Of a DNA stretch of 33,801 nucleotides, positions 1 through 5,644 are shown one piece after another; the first letter of the stretch is position 1, and every line of letters starts with the position of its first letter. Origin of the DNA: an uncultured Clostridia bacterium (lineage in GTDB: Bacteria > Bacillota > Clostridia > Oscillospirales > Ruminococcaceae); the NCBI GenBank assembly GCA_947586185.1, contig CANPXN010000030.1:1-33801 (forward strand). Direction: 5' to 3'. Both the position numbers and the translations under genes were made by a program. The notes beneath the pieces were generated by a model that saw only the letters and a program-made list of their open reading frames with translations, did not search any database and was not told the origin of the DNA.

Positions 1-2
1 GC

Positions 3-218
3 GATAGCGTCCTCACTCTCGACCCTGTTGCTGACGCTCTTATCTCGACTGCTGTGACCGTGGCCGCCCTCTCCGACACCGGCCCGGTCCGCGACGCCAC
101 ATCCATGCGTCAGCACGTGGACTCCAAGGCTCTCAAAGAAACTCGGAGAAAGAAAATAGCCATGGGCCACAAGCCCGACGACCATGAGGATGAACAGACC
201 TGGACCATGACCATGTGA
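3..218 (+). CDS. C-terminal end of an unrecognised protein (5' end outside the window)
   Basis: An open frame runs from the window edge to a TGA at 216-218 and gives 71 residues. I do not recognise the protein. The visible part has a hydrophobic Ala/Val/Thr stretch, then a basic segment (KETRRKKIAMGHKPDD), then an acidic, His- and Met-rich end. GC-rich codon use resembles the nearby coding regions and the frame stays open from the edge, so it is probably real. It is followed 5 nt later by a hairpin that overlaps the ribosome binding site of the next small gene, so the two may be cotranscribed. Confidence 0.45.
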   Translation, partial: DSVLTLDPVADALISTAVTVAALSDTGPVRDATSMRQHVDSKALKETRRKKIAMGHKPDDHEDEQTWTMTM

Positions 219-223
219 ATAAA

Positions 224-261
224 TCCCTCCCGCCAATGGGAAAAATATCCGGCGGGAGGGA
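224..261 (+). promoter_or_regulatory. Hairpin that includes the Shine-Dalgarno of the next gene
   Basis: Perfect 11-bp arms (TCCCTCCCGCC at 224-234 and GGCGGGAGGGA at 251-261) enclose a 16-nt loop. The right arm contains the GGGAGGG at 254-260 that serves as ribosome binding site for the GTG start at 268. No U tract follows, so it is a poor + strand terminator. It looks more like an RNA structure masking translation initiation, or a weak terminator for minus-strand transcription. Confidence 0.45.
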
Positions 262-267
262 AACGGC

Positions 268-465
268 GTGGAGATCAATATTTGCGAGGATAAGAAAATG
301 GTTGAGGTCTGGTTCAAAAAAGCCGAGAGCGACCCCGGACTGAAATCTCTCTGCGCCCGCTGCAGGGAGCGGGGGTATCTTGTGGCGGTATTCAAATCAG
401 GCGGCGAGGATCTCGCCAGCCTCACCGCCGGATTGCTTATACACAACCGAAACAGCATGGCCTGA
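268..465 (+). CDS. Small conserved-looking hypothetical protein (65 aa)
   Basis: Starts at GTG 268 with GGGAGGG 7 nt upstream. The product (MEINICEDKKMVEVWF...) has an N-terminal beta-strand-like stretch followed by an amphipathic C-terminal half and has no signal peptide or membrane segment. It reminds me of short proteins found in mobile or plasmid-like regions of gut Clostridia, but that is recollection and not a family assignment. The function is unknown. The ribosome binding site lies in the 3' arm of a stable hairpin, so translation may be coupled to the upstream gene, whose ribosomes would melt the stem. Confidence 0.5.
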   Translation: MEINICEDKKMVEVWFKKAESDPGLKSLCARCRERGYLVAVFKSGGEDLASLTAGLLIHNRNSMA

Positions 466-488
466 CAATACCGATGCGGAAAGCGGAC

Positions 489-517
489 TTGTATTTTTCT
501 CCCGGCGGGAATATAAT
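489..517 (+). promoter_or_regulatory. SigA-type promoter for the vanZ-like gene
   Basis: TTGTAT at 489-494, a 17-nt spacer, and a perfect TATAAT at 512-517. Transcription would begin near 524, leaving about a 37-nt leader before the TTG start at 561. It lies in the gap between two genes. Confidence 0.7.
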
Positions 518-560
518 GTCTGGGTGACAGAGAAATCACGGGACGCTTTGGAGGCATGAG

Positions 561-1049
561 TTGAAAAAACGGGTATTGGCGGCCGCCCTGTGGGCGGGGG
601 CCACGGCAATATGGATGGGGTTGTGTCTTTTCCTCTCCTGGCAGACGGGGGAGGGGACCGGGAGACTGAGCCTCGCTTTGGCAAGACTGCTTCTGCGGGG
701 ACTCAGGTTTGTGGGACTGCGCCCTGAGGAGGCGGCTTTTCATATGCTGTTAAGAAAGCTTGCCCATTTTGCCGTGTTCTTTGTCTCTGGGATCCTTTTC
801 TGCGGGACGGCGGAGGCCGTTCTGCGGATCAAGCCCCTGGGGGGCTGGTTCAGGGCCGTTGCGGCGCTTTGCGTCTGCGCGACGGCGCTCTTTGCCGATG
901 TGCCGAAGGTGTGGATACCCGGAAGGCATCTGACGTGGAGCGAGTCGTGCCTGAATGCCGCCGGGGCGCTTGCGGGGTATCTCCTGATGCTTCTGCTGAC
1001 GTATATGGCAGGAAAGAAGCGCAAAGCGACGGACTCTGGAAAAGACTGA
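561..1049 (+). CDS. VanZ-like family membrane protein
   Basis: 162 residues starting at TTG 561, preceded by GGAGG at 550-554; the nearer ATG at 556 hits a stop at once, so TTG is the credible start. The protein has about four hydrophobic segments (roughly residues 5-25, 66-85, 95-115, 128-150). It carries the VanZ-type signature LRKLAHFAVFF around residues 64-74, matching the family pattern R-K-x-x-H-F. VanZ family proteins are small integral membrane proteins; the founding member gives low-level teicoplanin resistance, but most members have no assigned role. It has its own promoter at 489-517 and precedes a terminator at 1176-1207, so it appears to be a single-gene unit separate from the polysaccharide operon. 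Confidence 0.8.
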   Translation: MKKRVLAAALWAGATAIWMGLCLFLSWQTGEGTGRLSLALARLLLRGLRFVGLRPEEAAFHMLLRKLAHFAVFFVSGILFCGTAEAVLRIKPLGGWFRAVAALCVCATALFADVPKVWIPGRHLTWSESCLNAAGALAGYLLMLLLTYMAGKKRKATDSGKD

Positions 1050-1163
1050 TTTTAGCAACAGCCTCCGCAAACGCCGCGGCGGGCGGCGGCTCATCCAAAA
1101 TGTTCATCGGCGGGTTCTCCAGATATTGCCGCCCGGTTTTTGGAATACAACTGTAATTGAATT

Positions 1164-1172
1164 TGGTAGAAT
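1164..1172 (+). promoter_or_regulatory. Possible extended -10 promoter for the recombinase
   Basis: TGG-TAGAAT at 1164-1172 fits an extended -10 element (TGn plus TAGAAT). No good -35 sits 16-18 nt upstream. The predicted start, near 1179, lies inside the left arm of the terminator hairpin, so transcripts starting here would lack an intact terminator stem while read-through from vanZ would form it. Confidence 0.35.
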
Positions 1173-1175
1173 AGA

Positions 1176-1207
1176 TTCGTGCGGAAAACCGCGCGAATTT
1201 ATTTTTT
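1176..1207 (+). terminator. Rho-independent terminator upstream of the recombinase gene
   Basis: A 9-bp stem (TTCGTGCGG at 1176-1184 and CCGCGCGAA at 1189-1197, one G-U pair) closes an AAAA tetraloop and is followed by TTTATTTTTT. It is a textbook intrinsic terminator. It ends directly at the ribosome binding site of the recombinase gene (GGAGG at 1208-1212), so it insulates the recombinase from vanZ transcription or acts as an attenuator for it. Confidence 0.8.
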
Positions 1208-1219
1208 GGAGGAAAAACT

Positions 1220-2092
1220 ATGGAAAAGAACATTGCCGGATTTGAGGAGGAGCTTCGCCGGCAGGAAAAGAGCGAGTTCACGATAGATAAATATCTGCGC
1301 GATGTCAGGACGTTCGCCGCGTTTTTGGGAGGGGAGCCGCTGTCGAAGGAGAAAACGCTGGACTTTAAAAAACACCTCATGGAATGTGGAGAGTTCACGG
1401 ATTCCAGCGTCAATTCCATTCTGTCCTCCGTCAGGGCGTTTCTCAAATTCATCGGACGCTCTGATTGTAACGTCAAGAATATCCGTATTCAGGAGCTACC
1501 CTTCAACCCGGAGGAGAAAAACCTGACGCGGGAGGAATTTGACAGGCTTCTCGCGGCGGCAGAGGGAAATCGGCGGCTGCGGCTTATGCTGCTGGTCTTT
1601 TTCGCCACGGGCATCCGCGTGTCGGAGCTTAAATACTTCACGGTGGAGTCCTTCCGATCAAAGCTGGATTCGGTGCGCGTCTGTGTGCGGTGCAAAAAGA
1701 AAAACCGCCGCGTACTGATAGCGGACGGTCTGAAACGGGAGATTTTGGCGTATATCCGGGACAACGGGCTTACCTCCGGGCCTATCTTCTGCACAAGGAA
1801 CGGAAAGCCCCTGGATCGGAGCAACATCTGGAAGCAGATGAAAAACCTCTGCGAGAAAGCGCGCGTCACGGCCAGCAAGGTGTTCCCCCACAACCTGCGA
1901 AAGCTGTTTGCCCGCACGTTTTATGAGCGGACGCATGACATCGTACAGCTGGCCTGCATCCTGGGCCACAGCAGTATCAACACCACGAAAATCTATGTCA
2001 AAACCACCGAGGAGGAGGTCCGGGCCAGGGTGGAAATGGTCCTGGACAGGAGGTATTTTGAGAAAAGAAAAATCACCACATTATCCGCATAA
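1220..2092 (+). CDS. Tyrosine site-specific recombinase, probable promoter-switch invertase
   Basis: 290 residues, ATG at 1220 with GGAGG 7 nt upstream. An N-terminal SAM-like core-binding domain (about 4-90) precedes a lambda-integrase-type catalytic domain (about 100-280). Visible catalytic residues are R133 (ATGIRVSEL), a lysine near 160, H224 and R227 (PHNLRKLF), H250 (LGHSSINTTKIY) and nucleophile Y259. The usual second His of HxLRH is Lys here. Such enzymes cut and rejoin DNA at short dyads through a 3'-phosphotyrosine link. The gene's stop codon lies inside the first of three 26-bp dyad copies that continue through the non-coding island downstream, and the polysaccharide operon follows. 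I infer that it inverts or excises promoter DNA there. Length and lack of an N-terminal DNA-binding extension fit XerC/D-like and phase-variation recombinases better than phage integrases. Confidence 0.9.
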   Translation: MEKNIAGFEEELRRQEKSEFTIDKYLRDVRTFAAFLGGEPLSKEKTLDFKKHLMECGEFTDSSVNSILSSVRAFLKFIGRSDCNVKNIRIQELPFNPEEKNLTREEFDRLLAAAEGNRRLRLMLLVFFATGIRVSELKYFTVESFRSKLDSVRVCVRCKKKNRRVLIADGLKREILAYIRDNGLTSGPIFCTRNGKPLDRSNIWKQMKNLCEKARVTASKVFPHNLRKLFARTFYERTHDIVQLACILGHSSINTTKIYVKTTEEEVRARVEMVLDRRYFEKRKITTLSA

Positions 2093-2099
2093 TGTGGTG
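2074..2099 (-). repeat. Recombinase dyad copy 1 (inverted orientation)
   Basis: A perfect dyad: arm CACCACATTAT (2074-2084), core CCGC (2085-2088), arm ATAATGTGGTG (2089-2099). The symmetry extends one more base pair on each side (T2073/A2100). The core reads CCGC here and GCGG in copies 2 and 3, which sets its orientation. It overlaps the 3' end of the recombinase gene; the TAA stop (2090-2092) falls in the part shared by all copies, so strand exchange leaves the protein unchanged. Confidence 0.8.
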
Positions 2100-2141
2100 A
2101 AAATTATATATAGCAGTAAAAACCTGTACATATCGACACCT

Positions 2142-2170
2142 ATTTTAGCAGATTAAAATCTGTTTTTCAA
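2142..2170 (-). promoter_or_regulatory. Leftward promoter P1 facing dyad copy 1
   Basis: On the minus strand: TTGAAA (2170-2165), a 17-nt spacer and TAAAAT (2147-2142), each 5 of 6 to consensus. The -10 box ends 42 nt from dyad copy 1. In the present arrangement it would transcribe antisense into the 3' end of the recombinase gene; after inversion it would point towards the polysaccharide operon. Confidence 0.65.
2149..2162. promoter_or_regulatory. Palindrome in the spacer of P1, possible operator
   Basis: CAGATTAAAATCTG is a perfect dyad (6-bp arms, AA centre) lying entirely between the -35 and -10 boxes of the leftward promoter. A repressor bound here would block the promoter. It is AT-rich, so chance is possible. 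Confidence 0.3.
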
Positions 2171-2248
2171 GGCCATTTTACATAAAATTCAGCAGGTTCG
2201 GCGAAAAATCTATGGCATTGTTTCCGAAATTTAAAAAATTCACATATA

Positions 2249-2324
2249 TTCAGGCATAGTGACAAGACCCTTACCGTGGAACTTTCTAAATCTTGGCTGT
2301 AAGGGTCCTTTCATTGTGCCTGAA
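2249..2324. repeat. 26-bp imperfect inverted repeat with a 24-nt loop
   Basis: The left arm (2249-2274, starting TTCAGGCA and ending GACCCTTAC) and right arm (2299-2324, starting GTAAGGGTC and ending TGCCTGAA) match at 22 of 26 positions as inverted repeats. It may be a bidirectional transcription barrier separating P1 from the rest of the island, or the fused ends of a lost transposable element. No clear U tract follows on the + strand. Confidence 0.6.
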
Positions 2325-2367
2325 ATTTTGTAAATGGACAAAATGGTGCGGTCATTTTTTAAAACGA

Positions 2368-2393
2368 TACCACATTATGCGGATAACGTGGTG
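2368..2393 (+). repeat. Recombinase dyad copy 2
   Basis: TACCACATTAT (2368-2378), core GCGG (2379-2382), ATAACGTGGTG (2383-2393). It matches the reverse complement of copy 1 at 24 of 26 positions, with one arm base changed (T to C at 2387), so its dyad is slightly imperfect. It is in the same orientation as copy 3. Confidence 0.75.
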
Positions 2394-2410
2394 CGCTGTC
2401 CGGGACAAAG

Positions 2411-2638
2411 ATGAAAACGTCACGACGGCAGGAGAGCGCTTCTGAGGGTATATTGCCGTCGTTATTTAAGCTTGCCGAAAGGAGGGAGGCGGAAATTTCC
2501 CGGACCATCACCGTTGCCACATACAACAAATTCTCCCTCTACACAGCCGCAGAAATTTCAAACATTGAGCCGGATCTCCATGTGCTGGACGAGTTTCCAT
2601 ACGGCGGGCGCGGAGCCGCTGGAGATTTCATTTATTGA
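2411..2638 (+). pseudogene. Degraded coding fragment, possibly helicase-derived
   Basis: A 75-codon frame lies between dyad copies 2 and 3 with no ribosome binding site at its ATG (2411). Its second half (NKFSLYTAAEISNIEPDL then HVLDEFPYG) resembles the region leading into the Walker B motif of superfamily 2 helicases (hydrophobic-DE-F-H), with the last motif residue lost. The frame then stops. I read it as a remnant, not a working gene; chance resemblance cannot be excluded. No other gene is visible between 2394 and 2799. Confidence 0.3.
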
Positions 2639-2799
2639 TTGCCTGGTTTGAGAAAATATTGCAAAATGAGCGGCTTTTGGCCACGACGGCAAAGCCCCTG
2701 CCTGACATCATTTCCCAACAATGTGGACGGGAGCCTTACAGCTGTGCGAGAAAACCCTTAAATTTGGCTAAAATGACATAAATTCTTCCGTGGGACGTC

Positions 2800-2828
2800 T
2801 TGAATTTGCAAAGAAAAAGTGCTACAAT
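2800..2828 (+). promoter_or_regulatory. Rightward promoter P2 facing dyad copy 3 and the polysaccharide operon
   Basis: TTGAAT (2800-2805), a 17-nt spacer and TACAAT (2823-2828). The -10 box ends 42 nt before dyad copy 3, the same offset as P1 from copy 1. It is the only good promoter I see reading into wzz, so in this arrangement the operon appears connected to a promoter (ON). Transcription should start near 2835. Confidence 0.75.
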
Positions 2829-2870
2829 ATCAACAAATTAAATTTCTGCGCGCCTTCAAGCTTTTTATGT

Positions 2871-2896
2871 CAAAACATTATGCGGATAATGTAGTG
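2871..2896 (+). repeat. Recombinase dyad copy 3
   Basis: CAAAACATTAT (2871-2881), core GCGG (2882-2885), ATAATGTAGTG (2886-2896); 23 of 26 positions match the reverse complement of copy 1, and the inner seven bases of each arm are perfectly symmetric. It lies in the transcribed leader of the operon, where its RNA could itself fold into a hairpin. Confidence 0.75.
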
Positions 2897-2916
2897 CTTC
2901 TTGTGAGGGGAGAAGC
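2896..2916 (+). promoter_or_regulatory. Leader RNA hairpin
   Basis: GCTTCT (2896-2901) pairs with AGAAGC (2911-2916) around a 9-nt loop. It sits between dyad copy 3 and the leader terminator and could take part in antitermination, for example as a recruitment hairpin. That role is inferred. Confidence 0.3.
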
Positions 2917-2930
2917 GGCGTATGGCTGCG

Positions 2931-2965
2931 GTGGAAAAACGCGGGTGGAGTTTTTCCGCTTTTTT
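2931..2965 (+). terminator. Intrinsic terminator in the operon leader (attenuator candidate)
   Basis: A 10-bp stem (GTGGAAAAAC at 2931-2940 and GTTTTTCCGC at 2950-2959, one G-U pair) with a 9-nt loop is followed by six T (2960-2965). It stands about 95 nt after the expected start of P2 and 107 nt before the wzz start, with no gene between, so transcripts must pass it to express the operon. Confidence 0.75.
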
Positions 2966-3031
2966 CGTGTGCCTGCCGGTCCAGTGGGGTGGCGGCGGGG
3001 AAGAGGCAATACCGCGTTCGAGGCAGAAAAG

Positions 3032-3046
3032 CCCGCCTTTGGCGGG
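3032..3046. promoter_or_regulatory. GC-rich hairpin before wzz
   Basis: CCCGCC-TTT-GGCGGG is a perfect 6-bp stem with a 3-nt loop. There is no U tract on the + strand. On the minus strand it is followed by CTTTTC, so it could weakly stop antisense transcription coming from the operon. It may also be a structural part of the leader. Confidence 0.4.
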
Positions 3047-3072
3047 ATCCAAAAAAATGTAGGAGAGACGAT

Positions 3073-3801
3073 ATGGAAAAGTACGAGAATCAGCAGGTCG
3101 AAGAACAGGAAATCGATCTTGTAGAGGTATTTTACACGCTCTGGAGAAGGGCCTGGATCCTGGTGCTCAGCCTGGTGGTGGGAGTGGCCCTCAGCGCCGC
3201 AGTGACCGTCTTTTTCATAACGCCGGAATATGAGGCCAAGGCGGAGATATACATACTTTCCAAGACCACCAGCATAACCTCGCTGGCGGACCTGCAGATA
3301 GGCGCATCGCTGGCGGCGGATTTCCAGATCATCGCCACCACCCGCGAGGTAGTCGAGCCGGTCATGTCGGACCTGGGCATCAACGAAAAGTACGAGGACT
3401 TCGTTGAGACCATTGAGGTCACAAACCCCACCAACTCCCATATGCTGGAGCTTACGGTCACAAATAAGGACCCGGTACTGGCGGCGAATGTCTGCAACGC
3501 CCTGGCGGATCAGCTTCGTATGCGCATTGCCGAGGTCATGAGCACCGACACGCCGTCCTCCGTTTCCGACGCGGTGGTCCCGGAGGAGCAGTCGAGTCCC
3601 AGCCTTCTTATCAACTGTATCGTGGGCGGGCTGATCTTCTTCGTTATCGCCGTCGCGGCGATTCTCATAGGCCACTTTATGGACGATACCATCAAGGACG
3701 AGGACGATGTCAAACGCTATCTGGGCCTTGACACCCTGGCGGCTATACCGCTGGAGCGTTTTATCGGAGATGAGGCAAAAAGCGGCAAAGGGCGTGGATA
3801 A
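3073..3801 (+). CDS. Wzz/CpsC-type polysaccharide chain-length and kinase-modulating protein
   Basis: 242 residues from ATG 3073, which has AGGAGAG ending 5 nt upstream; the longer frame from 2989 would have no ribosome binding site and runs through the leader. A cytoplasmic acidic N-terminus is followed by a membrane segment (27-49), an extracytoplasmic domain, and a second membrane segment (about 178-203) with a short cytoplasmic tail. This is the Wzz/CpsC layout of Firmicutes, whose C-terminal tail activates the separate tyrosine kinase. It is the first gene of the operon. Here the PHP phosphatase and kinase genes follow only after a three-gene insertion (sortase, LCP, surface protein) instead of directly. 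The role is control of polymer length and coupling to kinase CpsD at the membrane. Confidence 0.88.
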   Translation: MEKYENQQVEEQEIDLVEVFYTLWRRAWILVLSLVVGVALSAAVTVFFITPEYEAKAEIYILSKTTSITSLADLQIGASLAADFQIIATTREVVEPVMSDLGINEKYEDFVETIEVTNPTNSHMLELTVTNKDPVLAANVCNALADQLRMRIAEVMSTDTPSSVSDAVVPEEQSSPSLLINCIVGGLIFFVIAVAAILIGHFMDDTIKDEDDVKRYLGLDTLAAIPLERFIGDEAKSGKGRG

Positions 3802-3804
3802 GAC

Positions 3805-4629
3805 ATGAGCAAAGCAAGGAAGATCGTCTTCGTCTGCGCCGTTATCGTCATGATCGCGGGATTGGCGTTTATAGCGGTTTATCTTCTGGGCCAGCGCGAG
3901 GCGGGGAAGGTTTACGAGGACCTTCAAGAGAAGGTGACTTCCCCCACAAGCGAACCCACCAAGCCTGTCGAGACCGCGACGACGAAGCCGGTGGAGACGG
4001 AGACCGCTACGGAACCCGTGACCGAACCCACGGAGCCGCCCTACGTTTCGCCGCTGGATTTTGACGAGATCCGCGCGCCTAACGAGCACATCTATGCGTG
4101 GATGGAGATCCAGGATACAGATATTCGCTACCCGGTGGTACAGCACCCCACGGACGACACCTATTATTTGAACCACACCGTGGAGGGCGCAAACCGGCTT
4201 CCGGGTTCCATCTATACCGAAAAATGGAACAGCCAGGATTTCAGCGATTTTCTCACCGTGGTCTACGGCCACAACATGAAAAACGGCACCATGTTCGGTA
4301 GCCTCAAGAATTTCCGGACGAAAAGCTACATGGAGGAACACCCGGTGATCTCCTTCTACACGCCGGAGGGAGAATACCATTACAGGATCTTCGCCGCCGT
4401 CACATACTCAAACGCCTATCTGCCCACGGCTTTTGATTACGAAACCGAGGCAGGGCGGCAGGGATTCATAGATTCAATAACGAATGTCCGGGATCTTAGC
4501 AGCTATATCAACAAGGACATTGAGGTCACAACCGAGGATAGGCTGGTAGTCCTGAGCACCTGCATGGGAAACGATGCGTACAGACTGCTGGTGGTGGGCG
4601 TGCTTGACAGGGAAAACTCCACAAAATGA
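3805..4629 (+). CDS. srtB: Class B sortase
   Basis: 274 residues, 3 nt after wzz. A signal-anchor helix (about 8-27) is followed by a Thr/Pro/Glu-rich linker (about 44-80) that spans the wall, then the sortase domain (85-274). Catalytic residues are visible: H156 in VYGHNMKNGTMFGSL, C253 in VLSTCMGN and R260. The YGHNM..G.MF pattern is typical of class B. Sortases cut a C-terminal sorting signal and join the protein to cell-wall peptidoglycan or another amine. A candidate substrate with an SPKTG signal is encoded two genes downstream in the same operon. The gene overlaps the next by 4 nt (ATGA), indicating coupled translation. Confidence 0.92.
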   Translation: MSKARKIVFVCAVIVMIAGLAFIAVYLLGQREAGKVYEDLQEKVTSPTSEPTKPVETATTKPVETETATEPVTEPTEPPYVSPLDFDEIRAPNEHIYAWMEIQDTDIRYPVVQHPTDDTYYLNHTVEGANRLPGSIYTEKWNSQDFSDFLTVVYGHNMKNGTMFGSLKNFRTKSYMEEHPVISFYTPEGEYHYRIFAAVTYSNAYLPTAFDYETEAGRQGFIDSITNVRDLSSYINKDIEVTTEDRLVVLSTCMGNDAYRLLVVGVLDRENSTK

Positions 4630-5579
4630 AAAAAACCATCTTATTTATGTTGGCGCTGGCGCTCATATGCGCCGGATGCCATAAGGAGCCGCAGAATATA
4701 GATATAGACGACGGCCCTGGCCTTGACGTCGATGACACGGACTGGACCGGCACCGTCATGTATGACGGCGCTGAATACAGGCGCAGGACCGATGTGAAGA
4801 CTGTGCTCTTCCTGGGCGTGGACAACACCGCCACCGCCGAATTTGGGGAGGGTATTGTCGGCAACAACGGACGTGCCGACGCCATCATGGTCTTCATTAC
4901 CGACACCAAGGCGAAGACCACAGAGCTTCTCACGATCTCCCGCGACACCATCACCGAGGTGGACGTCTACGACGGATTGGGAGACCTTCAATATTCCAGA
5001 CCCATGCATATCAACCTCCAGTACACCTTCGGCAACAGCGCAAAGCGAAGCTGTTTCCTCACCCAGAGGACCGTGTCAGAGCTTCTCTATGACGCCCGTA
5101 TAGACGGGTACTTCTCCCTGACCATGGACGGCATCCCGGTCATCGTGGAGGAGTTGGGCGGTATAACCCTGACAATGCCGGAGGATTACACAAAGATAGA
5201 CAGCCGCTATACAAAGGGCGCCACCGTCACCCTGAACGGCGAGGAGGCGGAGCGGTTCGCACGCTACCGGGATCTCAATGAGTTCGGAAGCAATGAGGAC
5301 AGGAATGCCCGCCAAAGCTGGTTTGTCACAGAGATGTTCCGCCAGATGAGAACTGTGGACGACCTGGAGGACAAGGTGGAACGGATACTTGAGGCGGCAG
5401 ACGACTATATAGAGACGGATGTGGACGCCGAGACCTTAAAGCTTCTGACCGAGTCCACAATGTCAGAGACCTACAAAGTGCCGGGCGAGGTCCGGCAGGG
5501 CCAGTTTCACAACGAGTTTTACGTGGACGAGGAGGGCCTGAGAGAGCTTGTGATAAAGCTTTTCTACCGGCCCGTGTAG
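4626..5579 (+). CDS. LytR-CpsA-Psr (LCP) family ligase, probable lipoprotein
   Basis: 317 residues overlapping the sortase stop. The N-terminus is a signal sequence ending in C-A-G-C at residues 15-18, a weak lipobox, so it may be lipid-anchored at C18 instead of using the usual single membrane helix. The LCP core is clear: TVLFLGVDN near 60, GRADAIMVF near 84, LLTISRDT with its phosphate-binding Arg, HINLQYTFG, then a late RYRDLNEFGSNEDRNARQ segment with the conserved Arg/Asp pattern. LCP enzymes transfer polymers from undecaprenyl pyrophosphate to peptidoglycan (wall teichoic acid, capsule). Its place in the operon suggests it anchors this polysaccharide to the wall. Confidence 0.88.
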   Translation: MKKTILFMLALALICAGCHKEPQNIDIDDGPGLDVDDTDWTGTVMYDGAEYRRRTDVKTVLFLGVDNTATAEFGEGIVGNNGRADAIMVFITDTKAKTTELLTISRDTITEVDVYDGLGDLQYSRPMHINLQYTFGNSAKRSCFLTQRTVSELLYDARIDGYFSLTMDGIPVIVEELGGITLTMPEDYTKIDSRYTKGATVTLNGEEAERFARYRDLNEFGSNEDRNARQSWFVTEMFRQMRTVDDLEDKVERILEAADDYIETDVDAETLKLLTESTMSETYKVPGEVRQGQFHNEFYVDEEGLRELVIKLFYRPV

Positions 5580-5593
5580 TAAATTTGTATTCC

Positions 5594-5611
5594 ACGGTGT
5601 GGGAGCGCCGT
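5594..5611 (+). promoter_or_regulatory. Small intercistronic hairpin
   Basis: ACGGTGT and GCGCCGT form a 7-bp stem (two G-U pairs) around GGGA, followed by TGAATAAATTTT. It could be a leaky terminator or an mRNA-processing or stability element lowering or separating expression of the surface protein gene from the LCP gene. Confidence 0.35.
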
Positions 5612-5644
5612 TGAATAAATTTTATTGGAAAGGAGGAAAAACAC

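Larger units (their letters stand above)
2074..2896. other. Candidate invertible/excisable promoter island upstream of the polysaccharide operon
   Basis: This span is bounded by dyad copies 1 and 3, with copy 2 inside. It contains no convincing intact gene. It holds two opposed promoters, a 76-bp inverted-repeat structure and a decayed coding fragment. Copy 1 is inverted relative to copies 2 and 3. Recombination 1 x 2 would flip about 294 bp, 1 x 3 would flip about 797 bp and exchange the two promoters, and 2 x 3 (direct) would excise about 503 bp including the rightward promoter. That the island recombines is inferred from its symmetry and from the adjacent recombinase. Confidence 0.7.

Noticed and set aside
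1220-2092. Recombinase as the integrase of a prophage or conjugative element
   Set aside because: No attachment-site duplication with a tRNA and no phage or conjugation genes are visible, while matching dyads cluster only at the operon promoter.
2989-3072. Longer N-terminus for the Wzz-like protein
   Set aside because: The extension is basic and leader-derived, has no ribosome binding site, and the ATG at 3073 has a strong one at proper spacing.
2819-3124. A 101-codon + strand frame through site copy 3 and the leader
   Set aside because: Its start overlaps the -10 box of the promoter, it passes through the terminator hairpin and out of frame into wzz, and the product is low in recognisable structure.
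2878-4380. A 500-codon open frame on the minus strand
   Set aside because: It is the antisense shadow of wzz and the sortase gene. Its translation is rich in His, Arg and Gly without domains, and it has no ribosome binding site.
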